A DNA stretch of 64,000 nucleotides, taken from positions 1,364,001 to 1,428,000 of the forward strand of contig NZ_SNUS01000001.1 of assembly GCF_012027635.1 (NCBI RefSeq), given 5' to 3'. Shown here in pieces: positions 1 to 8,705 of the stretch (position 1 is the stretch's first letter; each line of letters begins with the position of its first letter). The DNA is from Thermococcus sp. 21S9 (GTDB lineage: Archaea; Methanobacteriota_B; Thermococci; Thermococcales; Thermococcaceae). The notes beneath the pieces are model-generated. The model saw nothing but the letters and a program-made list of their open reading frames with translations, did no database searches and was not told the DNA's origin. A program made the position numbers and the translations under genes.

Positions 1-17
1 AATGGCTTATACGTGGT

Positions 18-318
18 GTTGCAATAAGACTCGAGGAGAATTGAAAGTCGCTCGGATACTATGAGTTTTTCGGGGCGTTTTTCGTGTTGCAATAAGACTC
101 GAGGAGAATTGAAAGCAGCAGAAATGGGATGGTCCGGGTCGGGAATCAGAACGTTGCAATAAGACTCGAGGAGAATTGAAAGTCCGTATAAATAGCACGG
201 GGCATTATGCGTGCAATAAAGTTGCAATAAGACTCGAGGAGAATTGAAAGCCTTTATCACCGACTCGACGTACCTCATGCTCTCACCAGTTGCAATAAGA
301 CTCAAAGAAAATCAAAAG
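18..318 (+). CRISPR. CRISPR array, trailing end (5 repeats)
   Basis: Five 30-base repeats lie at 18-47, 86-115, 153-182, 221-250 and 289-318, separated by spacers of 38, 37, 38 and 38 bases. The partial spacer at 1-17 shows that the array continues to the left. The first four repeats are identical, beginning GTTGCAATAAG and ending ATTGAAAG, as in other Thermococcales. The fifth keeps the first 15 bases but carries five substitutions in the second half, four of them G to A. A degenerate repeat normally marks the leader-distal end, so the array reads on the plus strand with its leader outside the window. No cas genes are present here. The spacers are too short to identify by eye. Confidence 0.97.
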
Positions 319-357
319 CTCCGTACCCTTTGAGCTAAGTTCTAAAATCTGAGCAGA

Positions 358-376
358 GAAAAAAGGGCAAAAGCCC
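358..376 (-). terminator. Hairpin plus T-run terminator of acdB
   Basis: Read on the minus strand, the acdB stop codon is followed at once by GGGC-TTTT-GCCC and a run of Ts. This is a compact hairpin with a U-tract. Archaeal termination mainly needs the T-run, so this is a plausible terminator that also separates acdB from the convergent CRISPR array. Confidence 0.6.
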
Positions 377-1075
377 TCAGAGAAGCATCCTCGCGTCGAC
401 GGCAACGGCGCCGTCCTCGTAGGCGAAAATCGGGTTGATGTCGAGCTCCTTAATCTCGGGAAGCTCAAGGGCGAGTTCGCCGACCTTGACGATGATGTCG
501 GCCAAAGCCTCGATGTCCACCGGCTTCTCACCGCGAGCTCCGGCGAGAATCGGGTAGGCCTTGATTTCCTTAATCATCTCAAGGGCTTCCTCCTTGGTAA
601 TCGGGGCGACGCGGAAGGAAACGTCCTTGAGAATCTCGACGAAGATTCCACCGAGACCGAACATGATGGCCGGACCGAACTGCGGGTCGCGTATCATACC
701 GACGATAACTTCCTTGCCGAGCGGGAGCATCTTGTAGATTATGACGCCCCAGAGGTCTGCGTCCGGCTTGTACTTCTTGGCGTTCTCCATGATGGTCCTG
801 AAGGCCTCCCTCGCCTCGTCGTCGTTCTTGATGTTGACCTTGACACCGCCGGCGTCGCTCTTGTGGATAATCTGCGGAGAAACGATTTTCATGACGACGG
901 GGTAGCCGATTTCACGGGCGAACTTAACAGCCTCCTCCTCGTTGGTCGCGACCTTGAAGTCCGGAACCGGGACGCCGTAAAGGCGGAGTATCTCCTTCGC
1001 CTCGGGCTCAACGAGGGGCCTGTTCTCGGCCTTGGCCTTCTCGATTATCTTCCTTGCCTCTTCGACACGGCTCAT
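377..1075 (-). CDS. acdB: Acetate--CoA ligase (ADP-forming), beta subunit
   Basis: Encodes a 232-residue ATP-grasp protein that matches the small beta subunit of ADP-forming acetyl-CoA synthetase. With the alpha subunit, the enzyme converts acyl-CoA, ADP and phosphate to acid, CoA and ATP, the main substrate-level ATP source in peptide- and sugar-fermenting Thermococcales. Visible signs are the N-terminal ATP-grasp segment (PVVMKIVSPQIIHKSDAGGV), a glycine-rich FGLGGIF stretch and the C-terminal ELDINPIFAYEDG motif. The ATG at 1075 is chosen because GAGGTGA lies a few bases upstream; an in-frame GTG at 1084 overlaps that ribosome site. The alpha gene is not in the window; separate alpha and beta genes are normal in this order. 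Confidence 0.95.
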   Translation of the reverse strand: MSRVEEARKIIEKAKAENRPLVEPEAKEILRLYGVPVPDFKVATNEEEAVKFAREIGYPVVMKIVSPQIIHKSDAGGVKVNIKNDDEAREAFRTIMENAKKYKPDADLWGVIIYKMLPLGKEVIVGMIRDPQFGPAIMFGLGGIFVEILKDVSFRVAPITKEEALEMIKEIKAYPILAGARGEKPVDIEALADIIVKVGELALELPEIKELDINPIFAYEDGAVAVDARMLL

Positions 1076-1178
1076 CTCAATCACCTCGTAAGCTTGACGT
1101 TTATCACTCAGAGGGGAAGGTTAAAAGGGTTTCCATTTGCAAAGTTTTGGTTCAAGCCCAGTTGAAGCCGTGGGAGGC

Positions 1179-1186
1179 TATAAATA
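1179..1186 (+). promoter_or_regulatory. TATA box for the DUF4139-like gene
   Basis: TATAAATA lies 32 bases before the ATG at 1218. Transcription would start near 1208, giving a leader of about ten bases with the GGTGA ribosome site in it. Confidence 0.6.
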
Positions 1187-1217
1187 GGACAAAGGCCAAA
1201 GTTAATCGGTGAACAAT

Positions 1218-2486
1218 ATGAGGAAACGGTTCTTTCCCTTGGTCGTTTCGCTCGTTGTCATTGTTCTCGTTGCCCTCTCCTTCCAGGGTGAGAAGGCCTC
1301 GACGAGCGACGTTACGGTTGCACTCTACAGCTCGGCGAGCGTTGGGGTCGTCGAGCGAACCTTCGAGGTGGAGCTGAAGGCCGGGATAAACGAGGTTCCT
1401 CTGAAGGAGCTTTCGGGCCTGGGCCTGGCGGAGGTGAGCGTCAGACCCCTCGACGACGGCGTCTCTGTCATGGGTCTCTTCGGTAGCGGTGAGAGCAAAG
1501 TTGGGAGCGACGTTGAGGTCGGCCTGAAGAACGGGGAAGTCATAGCAGGGAAATACCTCGGAACCCGGGACGGAAAAATAGCGGTCGAGGGAGACGGCTA
1601 CTACCTGATAAACCCGAACGAGGTCGCCTACTTCAAAACGAAGGACCTCGAGGGGTCGAGCGTTTACGCCGTCCTCAGGTCGGAGAAGGCCGGGAAGTTC
1701 CGGGTGAGCGTCACCTACCGCGTTTCCGGGGTAAGCTGGGAGAGCAGGTACAGGCTGTACATCGGCGACCAGGCCGAGCTCAGGGGTTACGTTGTCATAA
1801 AGAACCCCACCGACAGGGAGTTCAGCGATGCCAAAGTTCTCCTCGTCGCTGGAGATGTCAATTTCTACGGCTCTTCAACCACGCCCGTGGTTCTCTACGC
1901 GAAGGCTGGGGAAACGAGCGAGGTAACGGTTGACTCGCCGGAGAAGGTCGAGGCCTTCTACCTCTACCGCCTCGGCGTTGCGGACATCAAAGCGGGGAGC
2001 ACGATGGTCTACCCCTACGTCGAGCTGAAGGCTCCTTTCACGAGGGAGTACCTCTACGAGAGCTGGGTCTACAGCGGTGAGAGACCCGTCTATGAGTCGA
2101 TTTCATTCAAGACGGACAAAGTACTTCCAGCTGGGGTCGTGGAGATTTTCAGGGAAACCCGGGACGGGGAGCTCTTCATAGGCGAGTCGAGAATCGGGCA
2201 CACGCCGAAGGGCGATACCGTCAGGATAGGCATCGGCAGGGACTACGGGCTCAGGGGCACCACGACCGTCCTCGAGCGGAGCGACGATGGAAAACACTAC
2301 AAAATCAGGATAACCCTCCAGAACTTCGGAAACGAGACGAAAACCGTCATCGTCCGGCACCACAAGTGGGGTAAGGTGACCTACGCCAGCCTTCAGCCCC
2401 TCGACGAAACGGCCGACTACGTGGAATTCTCGGTGACCCTGAGGCCGGGAGAAAAGAGGGAGATAACCTTCGAGTACGGGAGTTAG
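1218..2486 (+). CDS. Secreted DUF4139-like protein
   Basis: 422 residues. The N-terminus (MRKRFFPLVVSL followed by a hydrophobic stretch to about residue 24) is a signal peptide or membrane anchor. The rest is beta-rich and resembles DUF4139 proteins: SVTYRVSGVSWESRYRLYIG (about 160-180) matches the conserved W-x-P/S-R-Y region of that family, and the C-terminal half (KIRITLQNFGNETKTVIVRH) resembles its beta-sandwich. The function of these proteins is unknown; the location implied is extracytoplasmic. The ATG at 1218 has GGTGA five bases upstream, preferred over a GTG at 1209. The gene ends head-on with the next, the two stop codons sharing bases 2483-2486. Confidence 0.7.
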   Translation: MRKRFFPLVVSLVVIVLVALSFQGEKASTSDVTVALYSSASVGVVERTFEVELKAGINEVPLKELSGLGLAEVSVRPLDDGVSVMGLFGSGESKVGSDVEVGLKNGEVIAGKYLGTRDGKIAVEGDGYYLINPNEVAYFKTKDLEGSSVYAVLRSEKAGKFRVSVTYRVSGVSWESRYRLYIGDQAELRGYVVIKNPTDREFSDAKVLLVAGDVNFYGSSTTPVVLYAKAGETSEVTVDSPEKVEAFYLYRLGVADIKAGSTMVYPYVELKAPFTREYLYESWVYSGERPVYESISFKTDKVLPAGVVEIFRETRDGELFIGESRIGHTPKGDTVRIGIGRDYGLRGTTTVLERSDDGKHYKIRITLQNFGNETKTVIVRHHKWGKVTYASLQPLDETADYVEFSVTLRPGEKREITFEYGS

Positions 2487-2719
2487 CTCTTCCGCAGGGT
2501 TATCTCGAAGCTTTTATCCCCTTTTGTCACGTCCATGACGAGGCTCTTGTCGTAGTCTATGAACTTCGTGCTAACGACGTTGTAGCCCTCCTTCCTGAGG
2601 AAGTCGGCCATTTTAAGTCCCAAATCGTCGAAGAACTCGGCCGCCATTGTGGCGAAGCTCGGCTCCTTTATTCCAAGCTCGTCGTGATACCTCCTCGCCA
2701 GCTCAAAAACGTCGCTCAT
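2483..2719 (-). CDS. Small conserved hypothetical protein
   Basis: 78 residues, charged, with no membrane segment or cysteine. Residues 1-45 look helical (SDVFELARRYHDELG) and the end looks like a short beta sheet (SLVMDVTKGDKSFEITLRKS). I do not recognise the family. The ATG at 2719 is preceded by a GGTGG-type ribosome site, and codon use matches its neighbours, so it is likely real. It overlaps the end of the convergent upstream gene by 4 bases. Confidence 0.75.
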   Translation of the reverse strand: MSDVFELARRYHDELGIKEPSFATMAAEFFDDLGLKMADFLRKEGYNVVSTKFIDYDKSLVMDVTKGDKSFEITLRKS

Positions 2720-2810
2720 GATGACCACCGAAGATAGTATTCCCCGGCGTTAAAAACCCTTTCGCCGAAAGGCTTAAATTCACCAGGACTAACCCCAAGG
2801 AGTGGTAAAG

Positions 2811-3311
2811 ATGACAAGGGTTCTCTGGGTCGTCAAGGCAGGCGATAGGCTCTACTCCAAGGTTCTGGGGGAGTACCCGTACCACGTCGAGGTTGACCTC
2901 TCCACCGGCGAAAACCTCTGCACCTGCCCGCTCGGCGGAAACTGTTCCCACGTCTCCGCGGTGGTTGAGACCTACGAGAAGGGCCTGTTCTTCGACGCCG
3001 GAAGCGAGAGACCCGTGAATCCCGAATCGCTCGCGTGGGCCTACCTCTCAGAGGTTCCCCGGCTGGCGCTTGAGGTTACCCTCGCTGAGTTTTTCAACTC
3101 CCTCAGAAGGGATGAGAGCGGGAGCGAGACGGCAATGCTCTTCCTGCGCGCGTTAAGGCTTATCCGCGAGACGAAAGCAGAGGAGTACCTTCACCCGCTC
3201 GGCGAGGCCCTCGATGAGCTGTCGGCCGTTTTCCACGATTACCCCCTCGTGAGCAGGCTTAGGGAAGCCTACGAAGATGTCAAAAACGCCCTCCAAAAGG
3301 AACCCTTATAA
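2811..3311 (+). CDS. SWIM zinc-finger domain protein
   Basis: 166 residues. Residues 36-46 carry C-T-C-P-L-G-G-N-C-S-H, the C-x-C-x(n)-C-x-H pattern of the SWIM zinc finger, preceded by the usual beta-strand segment (YHVEVDLSTGENLCTC). SWIM domains bind DNA or proteins. The remaining 100 residues are helical and unassigned. A GGAGTGG ribosome site precedes the ATG. The stop codon lies inside the TATA box of the reverse gyrase gene downstream. The specific role is unknown. Confidence 0.8.
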   Translation: MTRVLWVVKAGDRLYSKVLGEYPYHVEVDLSTGENLCTCPLGGNCSHVSAVVETYEKGLFFDAGSERPVNPESLAWAYLSEVPRLALEVTLAEFFNSLRRDESGSETAMLFLRALRLIRETKAEEYLHPLGEALDELSAVFHDYPLVSRLREAYEDVKNALQKEPL

Positions 3312-3312
3312 G
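3305..3312 (+). promoter_or_regulatory. TATA box of reverse gyrase
   Basis: CTTATAAG overlaps the stop codon of the SWIM gene and lies 39 bases upstream of the rgy ATG, where GGGTGGG is the ribosome site. Confidence 0.6.
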
Positions 3313-3350
3313 GGCCTACCGGCGGAAATAACAACTTAGAGGGTGGGAAT

Positions 3351-6300
3351 ATGAAGGCGATTTACAGGGAGGCCTGCCCAAACTGCTCGGGTAGAATCTC
3401 CGACGAAAGGCTCGTGATGAAGAACCCCTGTGATGAGTGTCTCGATAATCCCGTCACCGCTGAGGACTACTTTGAGCTCGTGAAGGCCGTGAGAAAGGCG
3501 CTCAAGGAGAGGAAGAAGCTCAAGGCCTGGGAGGAAATATACTCCCTCGAAAAGGGGCTCAGGGACGTTGAGAAGTTCTTCGAAAGAGCTACTGGCTTCA
3601 GGTTCTGGAGCGCCCAGAGGACGTGGGTCAAAAGACTCCTCAAGGGAAGGAGCTTCTCGATTATAGCTCCAACGGGAATGGGCAAGAGCACCTTTGGAGC
3701 TTTCATGTCCGTCTACTATGCCACGAAGGGCAAGAAGAGCTACATAGTCGTCCCCACGACGCCCCTTGTAATCCAGACCATCAGGAAGGTCCAGGCGATA
3801 ATCGAGAGGACGGGGCTGGACGTCAACCTTGCATACTACCACGGCAACCTCAGGAAGAAGGAAAAGGAAGAGATGCTCGCCAAAATCGAAAGCGGGGACT
3901 ACGATATACTCATAACGAGCGCCCAGTGGTTGGCGAGAAACTTCGACGAGAAGCTGAAAGGCAGGCACTTTGATTTCATCTTCGTAGACGACGTTGACGC
4001 CTTCCTCAAGGCGAGCAAGAACATAGACCGCTCGCTTTTGCTCCTTGGCTTCACCGAGGAAATCATCGGCAAGGCCTGGGAAATCATCAGGCTCAAGAAG
4101 CAGATGAGCCGTTATCTGAACGGTCGCGCCCAGGACAGGGAGGAGAAACTCAAGGAGCTCAACGAGGCCATAGAAAAGCTCCAGCGCGAGATTGAGGAGT
4201 TCAAGAGGAAGAACGACATCGGAATCATGATTATCGCCTCGGCAACCGGTTCGGCGAGGGGCGACAGGATAAAGCTCTACCGCGAGCTTCTCGGTTTTGA
4301 GGTCGGTTCCGGAAGGAGCGCGCTGAGGAACGTCGTTGACAGCTATTTAAAGCCGAGTAAGGACATTAAGGAGCACGTGGAGGAACTCCTCAGGAAACTT
4401 GGTAAGGGTGGCCTCATCTTTGTCCCCATCGACCAGGGGCTGAGCTACGCCGAGGAGCTCGTGAACTACCTCCAGGAGAGGGGCTTCGCCGTTGAGCTCG
4501 CGAGCTCGAAGAACAAGAAGGCCGTTGAGAGGTTTGAGAACGGCGAGGCCGATTATCTGGTCGGCGTGGCAACATACTACGGCTCGATAGTCAGGGGTCT
4601 GGATTTGCCCCACCTAATCCGCTACGCGGTCTTCACCGGCGTCCCGAAGTTCAGGTTTTCGATAGACCTTGAGAGGCCCACCATCTACCGCGCCCTCGGC
4701 CTTCTCAGTGAGGTCATGGACTTCCTCGACGACGAGGACAGGAGGAAGGCCGAAAAGCTACACGCGAGGCTCAGGAGGCTGATTAGAAACATTCCGCAGT
4801 TCGAGCTCCTGAAGATTGAGGAGGCCTTGGCGGAGGGCCTTCCCATCGAGAACGACTTCCACCGGACTGTTCTCAACGTATTCCGCGAGCTGGTTGAGTT
4901 CCTGCGCGAGGTTCTGAGGAAAGAGGACGTCCTCAAGAGGCTCGCGGAAGACCCCTTCGTCAGCCTCGTGAAGGAAGAAGGCAAGTGGTTCATCGAGATT
5001 CCAGATGTTAGGACGTACATCCAGGCGACCGGGAGGACGAGCAGGCTCTTCGCGGGCGGAATAACGAAGGGACTCAGCGTCCTCATAGTGGACAACGAGA
5101 AGGTCTTCAACGGCCTTGTCAGGCAGATGCGCTGGCGCTTCACCGAGTTCAAGATGGTGCCCTTCGAGGAGCTCGACCTCGAGAAACTCCTGAGGGAGAT
5201 AGATGAGGACAGGGAGAAGGTAAGGCTCGTAATGGAGGGCAAGATAAGCTCGAAGGTTAAAGACCTCGTCAAATCTGCCCTCATGATTGTGGAGAGCCCC
5301 AACAAGGCCAGGACGATAGCCAACTTCTTCGGCAGGCCGAGCAAGAGGCGCATAGGTGATTTGGTCGCCTACGAGGTTAGCATAGGCAACAGACAGCTGA
5401 CGATTCTCGCGAGCGGGGGGCACATGTTCGACCTCGTCACCGACGAAGGCTACCACGGCGTCCTAATCGAGCGCGAGGAGGACATGCTCAGGTTTATTCC
5501 GGTTTACGACACCATAAAGCGGTGCCGTGACTGTGGCTACCAGTTCGTTGACTGGGAGAAGAAAGGTATCTGCCCGCGCTGTGGCTCCACTAACGTCCGC
5601 GACGCCCTTGAGAACGTCATCGCGATGCGCGAGATTGCCCAGGAGGTTGACGAGATACTCATCGCGACCGACCCCGATACGGAGGGTGAGAAGATAGCCT
5701 GGGACATAAGGAACATTCTGAGCCCGTACACGCCGAACATCAAGAGGACGGAATTCCACGAGGTTACGAGGCCGGCCATACTGAAGGCCATCGAAGAGGC
5801 GAGAGACGTAAACGAGAACCGCGTCGAGGCCCAGATTGTCAGGCGCATAGAGGACAGGTGGATAGGCTTCGAGCTGAGCGGGGAGCTCCAGAGGGTCTTC
5901 GAGAACCGGAACCTCTCCGCTGGAAGGGTTCAGACGCCCGTTCTCGGCTGGATTATCGAGAGGTACAAGGAGTTCAGCGAGAGCGAGGTCTACTTCCTCG
6001 GCTTAACGCTTGAAAACGGCCTCCAGGTAACGGTGGAGCTCGGAAAGGACGGCAAGGACGTCGAGCCACCGGAGTACGTTACTGTGGAAGAGGTTCAGCT
6101 CGAGGAGAGGGAGCTCAACCCAGCTCCACCGTACACGACCGATGCAATGCTCCGCGACGCTTCCACCTTCCTTAAGCTTTCGGCGCCTGAGACGATGCGC
6201 TTGGCCCAGGACCTTTTCGAGATGGGTCTAATCACCTACCACAGAACCGATTCAACCCACGTGAGCAACGCAGGAATAGAGGTCGCCAGGGAGTACATAA

Positions 6301-7025
6301 CGAGCGAGCTCGGCGAGGAGTACTTCAAGCCGAGGCCCTGGGGTGAAGAGGGCACGCACGAGGCCATAAGGCCGACGAGGCCCATCGACACGGGCAGGTT
6401 GATGCAACTCATTCGCGACGGCGTAATCCAGCTCCCGAGGAACCTCACGCGCAACCACTACAGGCTCTACGATATGATATTCAGGCGCTTCATGACGAGC
6501 CAGATGGTTCCGGCGGTTGTTCTCCACGAGAGGGCGGTGATAAACGCGGGCGTTGGAAAGGTCGAGCTCGAGGGCTACGTCGAAATCATCAAGGACGGCT
6601 GGACGAAACTCAGAAACCCGCCCATGAGACAGTTGCCGAAGCTTGAGCAGGGGGCGAAGCTCAAAGTGGTTGAGTCCAAGAAGTGGAAGGCGCCGAAGGT
6701 TTCCCTCTACACTCAGGGCGACATAATAGCCCTGATGAAGGAGCGCGGTATCGGAAGGCCTTCAACGTACGCGAAAATCGTTGAGACCCTCATACGGCGT
6801 GGCTACGTTGTCGAGACGAGGGGCAGGAAGAAGCTCGTTCCGACGGAGAAGGGCATAAAGGTCTACCACTACCTCGTCAGCAAGTACCGCGAGCTGGTGA
6901 GCGAGGAGCGCACGAGGGAACTTGAGAAGCTCATGGACCTAATCGAGGAAGGAAAGGCGGATTACATGAAGGTGCTGAACGACCTTTACGTTGAGATTAG
7001 GCGCTACGTTTACGGGGAGGTGTAA
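3351..7025 (+). CDS. rgy: Reverse gyrase
   Basis: 1224 residues, full length. It introduces positive supercoils using ATP and is the hallmark protein of hyperthermophiles. Domains in order: N-terminal zinc finger (C9, C12, C27, C30); SF2 helicase-like module with Walker [10 protein letters not shown] (106-114) and a DDVD box near 211; a second RecA fold with [12 protein letters not shown]; topoisomerase IA TOPRIM ([13 protein letters not shown] from about 644, acidic DPDTEGE near 774-780); second zinc finger (C-x2-C...C-x2-C from about 725) set inside TOPRIM; and catalytic tyrosine 963 in ITYHRTDS. All key residues are present and no intein interrupts the frame. trmBL2 follows, as known in T. 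kodakarensis. Confidence 0.98.
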   Translation: MKAIYREACPNCSGRISDERLVMKNPCDECLDNPVTAEDYFELVKAVRKALKERKKLKAWEEIYSLEKGLRDVEKFFERATGFRFWSAQRTWVKRLLKGRSFSIIAPTGMGKSTFGAFMSVYYATKGKKSYIVVPTTPLVIQTIRKVQAIIERTGLDVNLAYYHGNLRKKEKEEMLAKIESGDYDILITSAQWLARNFDEKLKGRHFDFIFVDDVDAFLKASKNIDRSLLLLGFTEEIIGKAWEIIRLKKQMSRYLNGRAQDREEKLKELNEAIEKLQREIEEFKRKNDIGIMIIASATGSARGDRIKLYRELLGFEVGSGRSALRNVVDSYLKPSKDIKEHVEELLRKLGKGGLIFVPIDQGLSYAEELVNYLQERGFAVELASSKNKKAVERFENGEADYLVGVATYYGSIVRGLDLPHLIRYAVFTGVPKFRFSIDLERPTIYRALGLLSEVMDFLDDEDRRKAEKLHARLRRLIRNIPQFELLKIEEALAEGLPIENDFHRTVLNVFRELVEFLREVLRKEDVLKRLAEDPFVSLVKEEGKWFIEIPDVRTYIQATGRTSRLFAGGITKGLSVLIVDNEKVFNGLVRQMRWRFTEFKMVPFEELDLEKLLREIDEDREKVRLVMEGKISSKVKDLVKSALMIVESPNKARTIANFFGRPSKRRIGDLVAYEVSIGNRQLTILASGGHMFDLVTDEGYHGVLIEREEDMLRFIPVYDTIKRCRDCGYQFVDWEKKGICPRCGSTNVRDALENVIAMREIAQEVDEILIATDPDTEGEKIAWDIRNILSPYTPNIKRTEFHEVTRPAILKAIEEARDVNENRVEAQIVRRIEDRWIGFELSGELQRVFENRNLSAGRVQTPVLGWIIERYKEFSESEVYFLGLTLENGLQVTVELGKDGKDVEPPEYVTVEEVQLEERELNPAPPYTTDAMLRDASTFLKLSAPETMRLAQDLFEMGLITYHRTDSTHVSNAGIEVAREYITSELGEEYFKPRPWGEEGTHEAIRPTRPIDTGRLMQLIRDGVIQLPRNLTRNHYRLYDMIFRRFMTSQMVPAVVLHERAVINAGVGKVELEGYVEIIKDGWTKLRNPPMRQLPKLEQGAKLKVVESKKWKAPKVSLYTQGDIIALMKERGIGRPSTYAKIVETLIRRGYVVETRGRKKLVPTEKGIKVYHYLVSKYRELVSEERTRELEKLMDLIEEGKADYMKVLNDLYVEIRRYVYGEV

Positions 7026-7175
7026 ACTGCACCGTTTGCTCTTTTGTACTTTAGGTAACTATTTTTCCTCATCTTTTCCGTGTCGTATAAGTGGGTAGTG
7101 AAACTTTGGTTTACGGTTGTTGTTTTATTTGAATGTAAAACCAAAAACCTTAAAATCCCTATTTGAGTAAAGCCT

Positions 7176-7191
7176 TTGCATGGACATGCAA
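7176..7191. promoter_or_regulatory. Inverted repeat upstream of trmBL2
   Basis: TTGCATG-GA-CATGCAA is a perfect 7-base inverted repeat with a 2-base centre. It lies 145 bases upstream of the trmBL2 start in an AT-rich region of about 295 bases (7026-7320) that holds no gene. Related TGCAA words recur at 7221-7225 and 7242-7246. It could be an operator, but no binding protein is known to me. Confidence 0.4.
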
Positions 7192-7268
7192 CCCCAGTTT
7201 TATCTTGGGGAGTCACCAGTTGCAATCTGAGTGTGTTTGTATGCAACACTCCAAATGTTTGGAAAAAG

Positions 7269-7276
7269 TTTATAAT
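7269..7276 (+). promoter_or_regulatory. TATA box of trmBL2
   Basis: TTTATAAT lies 45 bases before the first coding ATG at 7321, leaving a leader of about 20 bases with a GGTGGTGG ribosome site. Confidence 0.65.
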
Positions 7277-7320
7277 AGATTCCTACGAAAATAAAGATAG
7301 AAAATGTGGTGGTGGTAAAT

Positions 7321-8115
7321 ATGGTTAAGGATAGGATGGTGGAACTCCTTCAGGAGCACTTCGAGTTGAACCTCTACGAGGCCAGGGCGTACGTTGCCCT
7401 CGTCGGTTTCGGCGTCCTCACCCCGGCAGAGCTCGCCAGCGTCTCCGAGGTTCCCGCGCCGAGAACCTACGATGTTCTCAGGAGCCTTGAGAAGAAGGGC
7501 TTTGCAATAAGCCAGCCGGGCAAGGTCAACAAGTACAGGCCCGTTCACCCGGAGAACATCCTCGAGAAGTTCATCGAGGAGTGGCAGGAGCGCGTTGCAG
7601 AGGAGCTTGAAGCCAAGAAGCAGGCGAAGGAGGAACTCCTCCAGCTCATGAAGCCCCTCATCGAGACCGAGATTCCGAAGTACGGTGTCGAGCGCGTCTG
7701 GGTCGTCAGGGGAATCAGGAACGCGACCCTCAAGACCAGGGAGATGTTTGAGGACGTCAAGGAGCAGATTCTTCTCGCCGACGACGGCTACATAGCCATC
7801 AACCTCGAGAGCGACCTCCTCAAGGCCATCGACAACGGCGCCAAGGCCAAGATAATCGTCACCGAGCCCGTCCTCAAGAGGATTGAGGGCTCGAAGATTC
7901 TCGAATATGCCAAGAAGGGCAAGCTCGAGCTCAGGGTTCTCGACAAGTTCGACCTCCCGATGCTCATCTGCGACGACGAGGTCTTCTTCGCCCTCGAGGA
8001 CATGGCCGCGCGCTACTTCAACTACGAGACCCAGGTCTGGATTAAGGACTTCAGGATTAAGGACCTCTTCGAGACCAAGTTCAACGAGTACTGGGAGAAG
8101 GCCAAGAAGGTCTGA
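7321..8115 (+). CDS. trmBL2: TrmBL2 chromatin / regulator protein
   Basis: 264 residues. An N-terminal winged helix-turn-helix of the TrmB family (residues 1-75, NLYEARAYVALVGFG and PAPRTYDVLRSLEKKGF) is followed by a coiled region and a TrmB-like C-terminal domain without an obvious sugar-binding function. TrmBL2 of T. kodakarensis is an abundant non-specific DNA-binding protein that forms thick filaments on chromosomal DNA, and there too the gene sits directly after rgy. Length, order and sequence character agree. An in-frame start 15 bases upstream (7306) is possible, but the GGTGGT ribosome site favours 7321. Confidence 0.92.
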   Translation: MVKDRMVELLQEHFELNLYEARAYVALVGFGVLTPAELASVSEVPAPRTYDVLRSLEKKGFAISQPGKVNKYRPVHPENILEKFIEEWQERVAEELEAKKQAKEELLQLMKPLIETEIPKYGVERVWVVRGIRNATLKTREMFEDVKEQILLADDGYIAINLESDLLKAIDNGAKAKIIVTEPVLKRIEGSKILEYAKKGKLELRVLDKFDLPMLICDDEVFFALEDMAARYFNYETQVWIKDFRIKDLFETKFNEYWEKAKKV

Positions 8116-8171
8116 TTTCCTTTCTTTTCGTTTCCGCTTATCTTTTCCGATTCTGAAGATGAAAAAAGAGG

Positions 8172-8384
8172 TCAGACGTACTTGAACTCCTCTTCAAGCT
8201 CGTCCTTCTCCTTCAGCTTCCAGTAGAGCTTGCCGTCCTTCTGGTAGCTTTCAACTTTTCCGCTCTCGGCGAAGCGGAGCAGGTAGCGCCTCACCTCCAT
8301 CGGCTTGATGTCGGTCTCTTCGGCTATCTCCTCAACGGTCTTCGGGCCGTTTTCAAGGGCCTTAAGGACCTTCACGTTCTTCAT
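8172..8384 (-). CDS. Winged-helix DNA-binding protein
   Basis: 70 residues forming a single compact winged helix: KVLKALENGPKTVEEIAEET (first helices), PMEVRRYLLRFAESGKV (recognition helix) and a short wing (YQKDGKLYWKL). It resembles minimal archaeal MarR/ArsR-like regulators. GGAGGGGA sits directly before the ATG. The start overlaps the stop of the upstream zinc protein by 4 bases (ATGA), so the two are translated together. The target is unknown. Confidence 0.8.
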   Translation of the reverse strand: MKNVKVLKALENGPKTVEEIAEETDIKPMEVRRYLLRFAESGKVESYQKDGKLYWKLKEKDELEEEFKYV

Positions 8385-8701
8385 TCCCCTCCCTCCAGAG
8401 CCTTGTATCTTTCCAACAGGTTGATTATCAGCTCCATAACCCTTAAGTGTTTCTCAAGCTCCTCGATGTCGTCGGGCATTGAGTTCGCAAGCTCGGTGAG
8501 CTTCTCCATGAGCCTCTCCTCAACCCCTTTCATCTCGCTCGCCATCTGCTTCTTCCTGTGCTCGCAGACCGGACAGAAAACTCTGCCGTCCTTCTCGAAG
8601 AGCGGTGAGCCACACTTGGGACAGTGTCTGTCGAGCATCTTCGCGCCGGACAGCATCAGGGGCATGATTATCTTCCGTATCTCCTCGTCGCTAATCGACA
8701 T
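8381..8701 (-). CDS. Autoantigen p27-type zinc protein
   Basis: 106 residues. Residues 20-50 hold MLDRHCPKCGSPLFEKDGRV followed by FCPVC, the C-x2-C...C-x2-C zinc-binding signature of the Sjogren's/scleroderma autoantigen 1 (p27) family found in archaea and eukaryotes. The rest is a helical coiled coil. The function of archaeal members is not established. It is the middle gene of a minus-strand trio (ureohydrolase-like, this gene, winged helix) with intervals of 4 and -4 bases. A GGTGATGCC ribosome site precedes the ATG. Confidence 0.8.
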   Translation of the reverse strand: MSISDEEIRKIIMPLMLSGAKMLDRHCPKCGSPLFEKDGRVFCPVCEHRKKQMASEMKGVEERLMEKLTELANSMPDDIEELEKHLRVMELIINLLERYKALEGGE

Positions 8702-8705
8702 GGCA

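Noticed and set aside
3351-7025. Possible intein in reverse gyrase
   Set aside because: The frame reads through helicase and topoisomerase motifs at normal spacing and the length is the usual size without an intein.
7215-7226. CCAGTTGCAAT resembling the start of the CRISPR repeat
   Set aside because: Only a short match to the first bases of the repeat; no repeat continuation or second copy, so coincidence.
7010-7249. A 79-residue minus-strand frame over the end of reverse gyrase and the spacer
   Set aside because: No family features, no ribosome site, partly antisense to reverse gyrase; the spacer looks like a control region.
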